Assembly (NCBI GenBank): GCA_028752905.1
Contig: JAQNBH010000009.1
Coordinates: 24,412,370 to 24,476,369, forward strand
Direction of reading: 5' to 3'
DNA from: Cladorhizidae sp. MBARI D1340-BT2
Taxonomy: Eukaryota > Porifera > Demospongiae > Poecilosclerida > Cladorhizidae
Length of the DNA stretch: 64,000 bases
In this document: positions 11,986 to 24,496 of the stretch, one piece after another
How the letters are laid out: each line of letters opens with the position of its first letter
How positions within the stretch are numbered: the first letter of the stretch is position 1
Made by a program: the position numbers and the translations under genes
Notes under the pieces: model-generated
What the model saw: only the letters and a program-made list of their open reading frames with translations
Databases searched by the model: none
What the model was told of the DNA's origin: nothing

Positions 11986-12075
11986 GTATATATATGTGTG
12001 TATATGTACATATATATGTGTATATATATATGTGTATATATATATGTGTATAATTATATGTATATATATGTATGT
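11986..12075. repeat. TA/TG microsatellite
   Basis: Alternating TATATATG and TGTATA blocks; a companion TA tract lies at 11748-11780. Confidence 0.85.
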
Positions 12076-13261
12076 ATATATAATTAGAAGGTAGTTTGCT
12101 GATGAAGGCTACAAATAGTGCTCAATGCTGTGTAAGGCAGAGCTATTGAATATAGAAAAGTACTGGGATGGCTAGTATATATATATATGTATTTTTTTTT
12201 AATAAAAAAAAATTGTAAATTTTTTTTTTATAGTCAAACGGCCTTCTAAAAGAAGTTTCTCATGTTATCTCCAGAACTATCCAATTGTAGCATGCTAAAA
12301 TATCAGACTTGCTTATATGCTTCTTATGTTCACATAGATATATATGTGGATCATAAGTAGAGTTGTTGAAGGTCTGTGGTCTTTACTGTGTCCCAAGAGT
12401 AAGTTTCTGAGTCAACTAACTTATCACTTCTTTGTAAGCACAGACATTCAGCTGCTGCTGACTTAGCTTAACTAGATTCAATATTGCACATATAATATAT
12501 ACAAGTGTTTCATTTTAATCACTTCTTTGTAGCGAAAATGTGCAGCTGTTGCTGACTCATCTTAGCTTGACTCCATATTTACAGACACACAAAAGTGTGT
12601 TTATATTGAATGGATGATCTACCTTTTTGGGTGTTGTTTTACTGATTTGCGAAACAGATTAGTGACTGCAGTGCAGTGGACAATTTTGAATGGACCTATT
12701 GTGCGTAAGTCTGTGTGGGGAAAAGTAGATGGATGGATAGATCCTTGACAATGATTTCACTTTTTTTGTGTTACTACCTTTGCAAAGCACGCTGGAAGTG
12801 TTTTTGTAGCTAAAATCAGCTGAAACCATGTTAGGGTGCTTATGAGCTGCCAAAATGATAAGTTTTAGCCGAGGCATAAATTATGTGTATGTGTGTTTCT
12901 GACATCCGCCATTTTAAAGTAGGGGTCAAACTAGTGAGTGCTACTGTAATATGAAGGTATGAAATTATATGGAAGTACTCTGAGACAGATTCATTACCTG
13001 CTGTACTAGAGATTAGATCGAGGTACTAGCTGCGTAGCTAAAAGCTAAAAATTCCCATTACTTGTCTTTAGCCTCTATACTGGCAGTCTATCTCAAACAA
13101 AAAAAAGTTCTCAAAGTGCTTTGCTTGTTTTTATTGCGTGTAGTCTAGCTAGGATATCAACTGCTCTTACCCATTAAGTGATAAAGAAGGCATCTTTGAT
13201 TTTTACTGTGCGTTGACTAGCCTGTCATCTTGGAGCACATGGCTCTTGATAACTAAAGACT
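12076..13261. other. Spacer with a local duplication
   Basis: A roughly 95-105-bp segment is repeated with divergence at about 12423-12490 and 12515-12590 (TCACTTCTTTGTA, then CAGCTG.TGCTGACT). No exon supported. Confidence 0.4.
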
Positions 13262-15285
13262 ACTTGATCAGGTGAACAACTTGGAGGCCTTAAAGACTAC
13301 CTGATCAGGTGAACAACTTGGAGACCTTAAAGACTACCTGATCAGGTGAACAACTTGGAGGTCTTAAAGACTACCTGATCAGGTGAACAACTTGGAGGCA
13401 GTAGTAAAGACTACCTGATCAGGTGAACAACTTGGAGGCCTTAAAGACTACCTTATCAGGTGAACAACTTGGAGGCCTTAAAGACGACCTGATCAGGTGA
13501 ACAACTTGGAGGCCTTAAAGACTACCTGATCAGGTGAACAACTTGGAGGTCTTAAAGACGACCTGATCAGGTGAACAACTTGGAGGCAGTAAAGACTACC
13601 TGATCAGGTGAACAACTTGGAGGCAGTAAAGACTACCTGATCAGGTGAACAACTTGGAGGCCTTAAAGACTACCTGATCAGGTGAACAACTTGGAGGCCT
13701 TAAAGACTACCTGATCAGGTGAACAACTTGGAGGCCTTAAAGACTACCTGATCAGGTGAACAACTTGGAGGCAGTAAAGACTACCTGATCAGGTGAACAA
13801 CTTGGAGGCCTTAAAGACTACCTGATCAGGTGAACAACTTAGAGGCAGTAAAGACTACTTGATCAGGTGAACAACTTGGAGGCCTTAAAGACTACCTGAT
13901 CAGGTGAACAACTTGGAGGCAGTAAAGACTACCTGATCAGGTGAACAACTTGGAGGCCTTAAAGACTACCTGATCAGGTGAACAACTTGGAGGCCTTAAA
14001 GACTACCTGATCAGGTGAACAACTTGGAGGCAGTAAAGACTACCTGATCAGGTGAACAACTTGGAGACCTTAAAGACTACCTGATCAGGTGAACAACTTG
14101 GAGGCCTTAAAGACTACCTGATCAGGTGAACAACCTGGAGGCCTTAAAGACTACCTGATCAGGTGAACAACTTGGAGGCCTTAAAGACTACCTGATCAGG
14201 TGAACAACCTGGAGGCCTTAAAGACTACCTGATCAGGTGAATAACTTGGAGGCCTTAAAGACTACCTGATCAGGTGAACAACTTGGAGGCAGTAAAGACT
14301 ACCTGATCAGGTGAACAACTTGGAGGTCTTAAAGACGACCTGATCAGGTGAACAACTTGGAGGCCTTAAAGACTACTTGATCAGGTGAACAACTTGGAGG
14401 CCTTAAAGACTACCTGATCAGGTGAACAACTTGGAGGCAGTAAAGACTACCTGATCAGGTGAACAACTTGGAGGCCTTAAAGACTACCTGATCAGGTGAA
14501 CAACTTGGAGGCAGTAAAGACTACCTGATCAGGTGAACAACTTGGAGGCAGTAAAGACTACCTGATCAGGTGAAAAACTTGGAGGCCTTAAAGACTACCT
14601 GATCAGGTGAACAACTTGGAGGTCTTAAAGACGACCTGATCAGGTGAACAACTTGGAGGCAGTAAAGACTACCTGATCAGGTGAACAACTTGGAGGCCTT
14701 AAAGACTACCTGATCAGGTGAACAACTTGGAGGCAGTAAAGACTACCTGATCAGGTGAACAACTTGGAGGCAGTAAAGACGACCTGATCAGGTGAACAAC
14801 TTGGAGGCCTTAAAGACTACCTGATCAGGTGAACAACTTGGAGGCCTTAAAGACTATCTGATCAGGTGAACAACTTGGAGGCCTTAAAGACTACCTGATC
14901 AGGTGAACAACTTGGAGGCAGTAAAGACTACCTGATCAGGTGAACAACTTGGAGGCCTTAAAGACTACCTGATCAGGTGAACAACTTGGAGGCAGTAAAG
15001 ACTACCTGATCAGGTGAACAACTTGGAGACCTTAAAGACTACCTGATCAGGTGAACAACTTGGAGGCAGTAAAGACTACCTGATCAGGTGAACAACTTGG
15101 AGGCAGTAAAGACGACCTGATCAGGTGAACAACTTGGAGGCCTTAAAGACTACTTGATCAGGTGAACAACTTGGAGGCCTTAAAGACTACCTGATCAGGT
15201 GAACAACTTGGAGGCCTTAAAGACTACCTGATCAGGTGAACAACCTGGAGGCCTTAAAGACGACCTGATTGAGGTGAAGAACAAC
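13262..15285. repeat. 37-bp minisatellite, about 54 copies
   Basis: Unit is GATCAGGTGAACAACTTGGA followed by GGCCTTAAAGACTACCT. Across the unit junction runs the perfect 12-bp palindrome ACCTGATCAGGT. Two sub-types alternate: GGCCTTAAAG and GGCAGTAAAG. The right-hand terminal unit is diverged and merges into unique sequence. Confidence 0.97.
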
Positions 15286-16080
15286 TTGGAGGCCAGCTAT
15301 AGCTTTGCTGTCTACAACCAGTAAGTAATCATGATGGATGGCCACTCACTGGGCACATACAACCTCTTGGTATCGAAGAGAAGTGGCGAGAACAGCTGGC
15401 ATGAGGCTACAGCAAGAGATGGCCTAAGAGAACTTGAGGATCAGCGCCACGTCTATACCCTATTCATGAGGAGGTGTGATGCAGTGAGAGGACGCCAACA
15501 ACAACCAAGTAGGAGTTAAGAAATACACAAAGATAGCAGTACAAACATGTCTCTTTGCAGATGTCATGTTCCTGGATGTTCCATGATGTTCCTGGATGTT
15601 CCTGGATGTTCCAGGCAGTACAAGCAGGACCTACATAATCAACTTGATCCTCGCCAAAATCTGGTCAGATCGTGCTATCCACCATTTTGGACTATGGTCA
15701 CACCTACACTCGTCCACAGTGGCTGAGCAGTGCTTAGCACCTTCAATCCATGCACCCACCGCATGTACCTGTAGCGGCAGCATCAAGCACAGGCTGGCCA
15801 ATGCCATGCAGGGAAGCAAAAGCAACGATCTGATGATATCCCTTTGCATCCACTCAAGCTATGTAAGTGTGAGAGGATGCTGCTGCCGTCATTGTGGACG
15901 AGGCCATCGACTGAATATTGCAAGCCGTTAAGAACATCAACAGGTATCCCCACACTATTGTGCACCAACTTCAAAGCAGATCCTTCCCATGGTCAAGAAT
16001 GGGACGAGAGCCAACATCATGGGAGGGTGCCTGAAAATGTCCTGGACCACCATTACATTTGACCTGAAATTTCAAAGAAG
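15286..16080 (+). other. Possible decayed coding region, unrecognised
   Basis: The right edge of the array reads DLIEVKNNLEASYSFAVYN in frame and meets a donor (GTAAGT at 15321). Further on, 15880-16030 reads VDEAID, a stop, then ILQAVKNINRYPHTIVHQL. These look coding-like, but the frames differ and I do not recognise the protein. An 11-bp repeat (GATGTTCCTGG) lies at 15566-15612. Confidence 0.25.
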
Positions 16081-17213
16081 AGCACTCTATTTCAGAAAGG
16101 ACAACACAAAGATCTCTCAGTTGCATAGCTTTTGATTTTGTTGTAATAGTATTTGGGCTTGATCATGTAAGAGTTATCATCTAGGGTGAAAAATAAAACT
16201 CAAGGTATCTTTCAGACATTGTATTTCTGAATAATTTTTTATCTCTAGCTGATGGAGTATATTTTGTCTCTGCCCTGCGTGCTTAGCACGGTTCAAGAGT
16301 TAAAGTTAAAGAACATTTTATTCTCGGACAAGTCAGATTTGTGACTTGTCAAACCTTCTTTTCTGTGACTTGATACTATTGGCATGGGAATAAATTTCTT
16401 TGTGGGTATAATAATCCATAAGTGATGTTTTAACAGTATAAAAGTATAAAAGTCTTTGGATATAAAAGTCTTTGCATGTAAAAATGTGGTTTTTGTGTAG
16501 GAAAAGAATTCCGTTCCGTGAAATTCCTTACTGGGTGCATGCCATTTATGAAATCTTATTATTTTTCTTTGTGCAATAAGGGTTGGAATTTCAACTGTTT
16601 TCTGTAAACTTCTTGAGTAATCAAACACCATGTTATATTATATTATATTATATTATATTGAATATAATTTCCTTTGGTTCTATTTCAAAGACCACTCCGC
16701 ATGAATACACTTTGGGAGTAATTATGACCACTTCTAGAAGTCAATTACAAAGTTATTAACATGCAAAACTCTGGCCAACTTTATTAGTAATTTCATTAAT
16801 CCTGTAATAGTTTAGATGGTGACTGGTCTTTCGCACTCCACTATAAGCCTTTAGATCTTTTTATCACCTCCCACAGGAGACATTTAGGTTTCACATATAA
16901 GGGCATATTGTCTGACCTCAATTAATTCATATACATATACAACTTGTGCACTGTATTGCACCTGACCTTGCAGCAATCAGCTAATACAAGTCATTAGCAA
17001 TTGAAACAACATTGCAGCAGTCAGTGAAGCACCCACCACATGCAGCTGCAAGTCTTATAGATTGCTTCTTTTCAAAAAGATCAAGGTAGAGTCGGGTCCC
17101 AAAGGGTTTGGATGTGTGAGCGTCTACTGTGTTCTCAGTGTTCACCAAGCATTCTTATTACTCCTATAGAGTATGCAGTGAGTTAGTTTGCGTTGTTGTA
17201 CAGTTCTAAGTCA
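16081..17213. other. Spacer, nothing recognised
   Basis: Includes a TATAT run (16631-16660). The 112-codon minus-strand frame at 16293-16631 has no motif and AT-driven composition. A weakly matching segment of 16960-17070 recurs at about 29690-29790 (TTGCAGCAATCA, then CATTAGC, then GCAGCTGCAAGT). Confidence 0.4.
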
Positions 17214-19490
17214 GCATGGCACACACGCATTGTACAGACATGTGTATGATACTCATTGCAGCACACATGCATTGTACAGACATGTGTATGATACTCATTG
17301 CAGCACACATGCATTGTACAGACATGTGTATGATACTCATTGCAGCACACATGCATGTACAGACATGTGTATGATACGCATTGCAGCACACTTGCATTAT
17401 AGAGACATGTGTATGTGTATGCTACTCATTGCAGCACACATGCATGTACAGACATGTGTATGATACTCATTGCAGCACACATGCATGTACAGACATGTAT
17501 ATGATACTCATTGCAGCACACATGCATGTACAGACATGTGTATGCTACTCATTGCAGCACACATGCATGTACAGACATGTGTATGATACGCATTGCAGCA
17601 CACTTGCATTATAGAGACATGTGTATGCTACTCATTGCAGCACACATGCATGTACAGACATGTGTATGATACTCATTGCAGCACACATGCATGTACAGAC
17701 ATGTATATGATACTCATTGCAGCACACATGCATGTACAGACATGTGTATGCACACATGCATGTACAGACATGTGTATGATACTCATTGCAGCACACATGC
17801 ATGTACAGACATGTGCATGGTACTCATTGCAGCACACATGCATTGTACAGACATGTGTATGATACTCATTGCAGCACACACACATTGTACAGACATGTGT
17901 ATGATACTCATTGCAGCACACATGCATGTACAGACATGTGTATGCTACTCATTACAGCACACATGCATGTACAGACATGTGTATGATACTCATTGCAGCA
18001 CACATGTATGTACAGACATGTGTATGATACTCATTGCAGCACACATGCATTGTACAGACATGTGTATGCTACTCATTGCAGCACACATGCATGTACAGAC
18101 ATGTGTATGCTACTCATTGCAGCACACATGCATGTACAGACATGTGTATGACACTCATTGCAGCACACTTGCATTGTACAGACATGTGTATGATACTCAT
18201 TGCAGCACACATGCATTGTACAGACATGTGTGTATGATACTCATTGCAGCACACATGCATGTACAGACATGTGTATGCTACTCATTGCAGCACACATGCA
18301 TGTACAGACATGTGTATGATACTCATTGCAGCACACTTGCATTGTACAGACATGTGTATGCTACTCATTGCAGCACACATGCATATACAGACATGTGTAT
18401 GATACTCATTGCAGCACACATGCATGTACAGACATGTGTATGATACTCATTGCAGCACACATGCATTGTACAGATGTGTATGATACTCATTGCAGCACAC
18501 ATGCATGTACAGACATGTGTATGATACTCATTGCAGCACACTTGCATTGTACAGACATGTGTATGATACTCATTGCAGCACACATGCATGTACAGACATG
18601 TGTATGACACTCATTGCAGCACACTTGCATTGTACAGACATGTGTATGATACTCATTGCAGCACACATGCATTGTACAGACATGTGTATGATACTCATTG
18701 CAGCACACATGCATTGTACAGACATGTGTATGCTACTCATTGCAGCACACATGCATGTACAGACATGTGTGTGACACTCATTGCAGCACACATGCATGTA
18801 CAGACATGTGTATGCTACTCATTGCAGCACACATGCATTGTACAGACATGTGTATGATACTCATTGCAGCACACTTGCATTGTACAGACATGTGTATGAT
18901 ACTCATTGCAGCACACATGCATTGTACAGACATGTGTATGATACTCATTGCAGCACACATGCATTGTACAGATATGTGTATGATACTCATTGCAGCACAC
19001 ATGCATGTACAGACATGTGTATGATACTCATTGCAGCACACATGCATTGTACAGACATGTGTATGCTACTCATTGCAGCACACATGCATGTACAGACATG
19101 TGTATGATACTCATTGCAGCACACATGCATGTACAGGCATGTGTATGATACTCATTGCAGCACACATGCATTGTACAGACATGTGTATGCTACTCATTGC
19201 AGCACACATGCATGTACAGACATGTGTATGATACTCATTGCAGCACACATGCATGTACAGACATGTGTATGATACTCATTGCAGCACACATGCATTGTAC
19301 AGATGTGTATGATACTCATTGCAGCACACATGCATGTACAGACATGTGTATGATACTCATTGTAGCACACATGCATTGTACAGACATGTGCATGATACTC
19401 ATTGCAGCACATATGCATTGTACAGATATGTGTATGATACTCATTGCAGCACACATGCATTGTACAGACATGTGTATGATACTCAGTGCA
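17214..19490. repeat. 41/42-bp minisatellite, about 55 copies
   Basis: Unit is ACTCATTGCAGCACACATGC then ATGTACAGACATGTGTATGAT; a one-base longer form has GCATTGTACAG. Standard units carry the 10-bp palindrome ACATGCATGT. Because unit lengths 41 and 42 mix, stops are avoided in several frames and the array yields many cysteine-rich open frames (up to 255 codons). Confidence 0.97.
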
Positions 19491-19619
19491 TGCGATATGC
19501 ATCAGAAAAGTGAAGCTCATGATTAGTTATATCATGACATAGCATGAAATAAAAAATTTAAGAAGTACTTAGAAAATAAATTGTCTTCTAGTTGGGTATT
19601 TTTAAAGGGTACATGATTT

Positions 19620-20033
19620 TTAAAAGGTACATGAGGAGATAAGCTTGGATAGAGCAAGTATCCAGTCTACAGGGGACCATGCATGGTTATAGAACAGCAT
19701 TAACATTTGAAATTCCGTTACCAAGCAGTACCATTTTTTTCTATATTAAAAGGATTGCTAAAACCTATTTGTGTATATACAGTCTAATAATAGCGTTCTA
19801 TATAAGAACTGCAGGTTATATGACATTGGGTACCCTGAAAATTTGATGTTAATTTTATGAAATTGCATTACTGTGTGTTATTCTGGTATCACTCGAAGCA
19901 CTCGAAGAAATCACTCTAAGAAGGGAAAAAATCATTATACAGTAACATTCAAGTGTCCATGGAGACCTACATGCAGATATATTTTTAGCTGAGTATATAT
20001 CAGCCCCACAAGTAGTGAAAGTGAAATTCCAAT
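19620..20033 (+). repeat. Direct repeat, copy A
   Basis: Highly similar to 20919-21291 over nearly its whole length (shared blocks such as GGGGACCATGCATGGTTATA and GCGTTCTATATAAGAACTGC). Copy A has several short insertions that copy B lacks. Confidence 0.9.
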
Positions 20034-20917
20034 GGGGGTCCACTACCCAAAAAAACAAAACAAAAAAACAAACACCATAACTTCTCTCTGCTTCAGACTT
20101 TTTATTTGAAATCTTGTATGATGTGTACCTATACACAGACCTACCTTCTGGTGCTGTGCCAACTACCCAGCTACAACTGATCCGGACTTAGTGAACATTT
20201 AAGATTTCATGAGAACGGTCATATTTGGAGACTAATTTACTTTGGGATTTCACAACTTACCACAGGAGAAATTACAAAGTATGAAACACAATATAACATT
20301 GAGTTTTTTTTAAATAGTGTGATCATGGACTTTAAAAACTATTGCAATATCTTGGTAGCATTTTCATGGTTTTTTTGTACCTGTTGACATCATACTTGCT
20401 TAAAATTAAAAACAGAGAATATCATCTTGTAGCTCTCATTGAGAGGAAACAGAATCTATATAATTTTGTCTGATTACTCCAAATATGAAGTAGGGAGAAC
20501 CGTCCTTGGCCCCCCCCCCAAAACTTTTTCGGGACAGGCATTTTAAGGACTAGTATAGAATTTCAATGGTTGAACTGACCATACCATTAAAAAAACACCA
20601 AAAGTGGTATACATTACATGCTAGAAAAATCAAGAATAGGGATGGGAAGTTTGGTCTGTCCTATATAGGCCGCTTCCTAGGGGGATGACCAGAATCACTG
20701 GTTTGCTTCCCTTGTCGGTCTCCGCGGCTATTGAAACTCACTATTACGTGAAGCGTCTTCTTCGCAAATCGGGAGTACTCAAGTTAGTATAAGTCCAGAA
20801 TGGAGCATCCAAATCTTCTCCAATTTGGAAGGCAGCATCTTGCATGTACTGTCATCATATTTGGGGGGGGGGAAACCAAAAAAAATAAATAAAAAAATTG
20901 GGGGGTAGTGGACCCCC
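20034..20917. mobile_element. TIR element between the direct repeats
   Basis: Begins GGGGGTCCACTACCC (20034) and ends with its reverse complement, GGGTAGTGGACCCCC (ending 20917); A-rich runs lie just inside both ends. No transposase was found in the 884 bp. Copy A ends exactly where it begins and copy B starts immediately after it ends. Confidence 0.55.
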
Positions 20918-20918
20918 T

Positions 20919-21291
20919 TAAAAGGTACACGAGGAGATAGAGCAAGTATCCAGTCCACAGGGGACCATGCATGGTTATAGAACAGCATTAACATTTGAAA
21001 TTCCGTTACCAAGCAGTACCATATTAAAAGGATTGCTAAAACCTATTTGTGTATATACAGTCTAATAATAGCGTTCTATATAAGAACTGCAGGTTATATG
21101 ACATTGGGTACCCTGAAAATTTGATGTTAATTTTATGAAATTGCATTACCGTGTGTTATTCTGGTGTCACTCGAAGAAATCACTCTAAGAAGGAAAAAAA
21201 TCATTATACAGTAACATTCAAGTGTCCATGGAGACTACATGCAGATATATTTTTAGCTGAGGCCCCACAAGTAGTGAAAGTGAAATTCCAA
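20919..21291 (+). repeat. Direct repeat, copy B
   Basis: Second copy of 19620-20033, in the same orientation. Confidence 0.9.
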
Positions 21292-22103
21292 TACCATGTG
21301 ATCAAGCCCATCTATAGTTCACTCCCCATCCCCCTGCACCAGTGTGATAATACCTCTGCAATGGGAGGCACTTCTGCTAATATATATATTATAATAATAT
21401 AATGTATATACATGTTTGTCGAATCAGGTATTTCTATTCAGCTGCAAAAGATGCCTGGAAGTCTTTGTGAAATTTAGCAGCCGTTACGATATCTAGCAAG
21501 TCTTTTCCACAACTGATTAGAATGCTTGAGTTAGTGTGTTTTGTCAGTTACGGAATAGACAATGAAAGGTTGATGGAAGACAGATTTGACTTGCCTTTAC
21601 ATAATAGACAAGGCAAGAGCAGGTTGAGATCCTTGCCATAGGTGAATGACTATTACCTTGGAGGGAGTACAAATATAGGGTTCAAGTTCATAGTTTAATT
21701 AGTGAAGTTCATAATTCCTGGTCAGAATTGTATACACAATTGGACGTTAGTCAATGCTGATATTATGAACTGCTCAAAATGAAGTGATATAATGTGTGGC
21801 CTGGTGAATTAGCCTTTAATGGGTGAAAGGTCATCACAAAGGTATGTGGCTTCTAACTGAGATATGGCCAATTGGTATTTGCATGCAGATCTTATGAAAA
21901 TCTTATTGTAATTTGCATGAAGATCTTATCTGCTCTCTAGTGTGCATAATTTATAGTGGAGAGGGAAGAGCACTAAGTGACCATGATAGAATGTGCAGCA
22001 TTCTACTTCACTCATGAGAATTTTTTATGATGGATCTACCAGGTATTTCTCTCCAACACATGACTTAGGTGTTGTTGGTGTTCTACTTATTTTCTCTGTG
22101 CAG
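21292..22103. other. Spacer, nothing recognised
   Basis: Upstream exons of the following gene would be expected here, but I could not identify one. Confidence 0.4.
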
Positions 22104-22998
22104 TCACAAATCCACTTCCTATGGAACCAAGTAGAGCTTTTGAAAGATGAAGAAGCAGTTTTGAGTGTGAAACTTGAAAAAGAAGAAAGAGAAAAGGCGC
22201 TGGATAGAGCTCTGGATGTTCAGGTGTTTTTTTTGTACATGCATATGTTTTCTTTTCTCCCTTGAACTTGTCCTGTGATGTTTTCCCATTTCCAGGAGGA
22301 TGGGTTAGGTCCTGTATGCTCCACAATCCTTTCAGTAGAGGAGTCCTATGAGACATTAATGCGTGCTCTGGACTCAACTAGGCACAGTATGGCTGTAGAT
22401 GGTATTCTTCCTGAGGATGAAGGTATGACCTTGTCATATGCGTTACTTGTCTCCTTACTGCAATTGGCATTGCAACTAACTTGACTGGGAATGTGAAATA
22501 GAGTTTGTTTTGTATGGGATATCATAATTAAATGGCAGTGTATTAATGAATACTTTCTCTATAGCTAATGGTGGTGTTTATTGTTGTTGCTATATTATTA
22601 TTACCATCGTCAGCATTATTGCTGTTATTATTATTATTACCATCATCAGCATTATTGCTGTTATTATTATTATTATTACCATCATCAGCATTATTGCTGT
22701 TATTAATTAATTTTTTGCTTTTATTTGTTTATTTTATTTTTATGTGTTCAGAAAAAATTGAATGTGAGCTAGCTGATGCTGAGAAGCAGCTGAGGGAGGT
22801 GAATGCGTTAATTCAAGAGAAGAAATCTAAAGTGAGAAGAATTGCCTCCCTTCCCTCTAAGTGCCACAGTTATTCATGATATTCATGATAATTCATGTTA
22901 TTGTTGCCTTGATAACTATGCTTTTAGGTGGTGGAGTTCTCTATACTGATGGAGGATCTGCTACATACCCTCAAAGATGAGCATAAGGAGATAAGCAG
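22104..22998 (+). CDS. Coiled-coil protein gene, internal exons
   Basis: Four exons keep phase across GT-AG introns of 72, 329 and 96 bp: 22104-22223 (phase 0), 22296-22422 (ends phase 1), 22752-22831 (completes GAA and returns to phase 0) and 22928-22998 (ends phase 2). They give about 132 residues rich in E, K, L and Q: VELLKDEEAVLSVKLEKEE in exon 1, SVEESYETLMRAL in exon 2, ADAEKQLREVNALIQEKK in exon 3, VEFSILMEDLLHTLKDEH in exon 4. The pattern predicts alpha-helical coiled coil. Intron 2 carries a TTA/CATCAGCA repeat. I could not find the first or last exon, so the gene may be incomplete or partly lost. I do not recognise the family; a cytoskeletal or centrosomal role would be a guess. 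Confidence 0.6.
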
Positions 22999-24157
22999 GT
23001 AAGACCAACTTTCCTACTGATGAATTGTCACGCGTCCCAAACTTTCTCTACACTGCGGAAGTTTCATGAATAGCTGAGGTTTTCAATGTGTTTGGGCATG
23101 TATTTGTCCAGAGTTTCATATAGAGGGTGGAAGGATATTCCTCCTCTCCCCCTCCCAAACCAGGCAAGAAGTACAATTACTATTAGCTTGTAGTGATGTT
23201 TACCAAATCACTATTGGGAGAGGGTGTGATACTCCCGCTTCTTTTGATTCCATAGATTGTTGCTGAACTCTTGATGTTTGTTAGTTTCTTGGCTAATAGT
23301 GTTTCTGTGCAGGTCATTTCTATAGAGCTTAATTGTGTATGTGCCTGAATTCACAGTTGGGAGCCTAGCTCACTAGGTCTAGGATGAGTCTAGACCTGGT
23401 CTTAATATTCTTTTCCTTTTTTACTACACATGCAATAGCAACTCCAGATACCAAGTTACTAACTTCTGGCTCCATCGTTCACTAGTCATTATGACTGAGC
23501 TAGCATAAAAAAAGGTTGTTGAGTGCCTGCTTTTAATTCCAACCTGCGATAAAACCAACACTTCGACTGTAAATAGACGCTTACTATTAAATAATGCATA
23601 CCCATCCATTTATCTATCATAATAAAATTAATACTTAAATGCATAGTCTTTTAGACCAGACCGAGAGCAGGAGAAGGAGCTTGTCTCACGAGCCGGCTAA
23701 GTAAGAGCTAGTTACTTGAGCCACTCTCAGAAGGACCTCCAGACTAAGATTGAGCTAGTGATCACTTTTCAAGCACATATTACGACAAGTCTACAAAATG
23801 ATTTGAACATTGTTCATGGTGAAGAGATACTATTAATTCTCACTTCAATGTTTTGTGGAATATGTTGCCCTGACAGTTAAGCTATGGTACTTACCACAAA
23901 AAAATGAGACGAACACTTCACAATGAGATACCATAGTGAGGCCTAACAAAGATATGACAAGGGGTGCTTTAATTGCTTGTTGTGCTCTAAAACCGCCATA
24001 AGCACCGTATGCACAAACTCGGACATCGTCGTGGGGGAAGAATTGTATTAAAATCGAAGAATTTGAATTACATTCCCATTCTTCATACGCACATGCCCAA
24101 TAGATTGCTCTATTGAGTTTTGGATGGGGTGAGCAAGTAAAATTATATGTATTTTTT
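22999..24157. other. Spacer, nothing recognised
   Basis: No phase-matched continuation of the coiled-coil gene. The minus-strand frame at 23845-24177 has no motif. Confidence 0.4.
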
Positions 24158-24370
24158 TTAATGACTGACGATCGCAATTGCCTTCGTGAACTGTCTCTTA
24201 CTGGATTTTGCTACTGTTTCTGGAAGTTCTTCTTCAGTAGAAAGCTTCAGGAACCACTCGGAATTCCTTCGCTCTTTAGCAAGGAGGTGCTCCTGCATGG
24301 ATTTCTTTGCTGTAAGTTTTGTTGTAAGCATATAGCGACGTAGTGCTGCACAGCTTTCCTCAATGGAATA
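24158..24370 (-). CDS. 3' exon of an unrecognised, dispersed gene family
   Basis: Minus strand: an acceptor (TTTGTAG at 24371-24377) precedes 70 uninterrupted codons and a stop at 24158-24160. The peptide is helical and basic: YSIEESCAALRRYML, then KKSMQEHLLAKERRNSEWFL, then ending TEEELPETVAKSSKRQFTKA plus IAIVSH. A diverged homologue with stops lies on the + strand at 45920-46200, and identity extends into the 3' flank of both (GCCCAATAGA.TGCTCTAT). The plus-strand frame here is only its antisense. Either a small gene family or part of a mobile element; upstream exons were not found. Confidence 0.45.
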   Translation of the reverse strand, partial: YSIEESCAALRRYMLTTKLTAKKSMQEHLLAKERRNSEWFLKLSTEEELPETVAKSSKRQFTKAIAIVSH

Positions 24371-24496
24371 CTACAAACCACAAGTAGAGCCAGCGTTCAA
24401 ACTGTTAATTAAAATCAAAGTGAACAATTTTCAGGGTTTAAAAAAAAAAAATTCTTAGCATTTTCAGCTGCTGTAATATAATTCAAACAAGCAAAG

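Noticed and set aside
13262..15285. CRISPR-like array with palindromic repeat
   Set aside because: Head-to-tail 37-bp units without spacers.
17214..19490. Many cysteine-rich open frames, up to 255 codons (HACTDMCMILIAAHMH type)
   Set aside because: They exist on both strands and in several frames and follow the 41/42-bp array; unit length changes shift frame without selection for any one.
24113..24343. Plus-strand frame containing CFWKFFFSRKL
   Set aside because: Antisense of the better-supported minus-strand exon 24158-24370.
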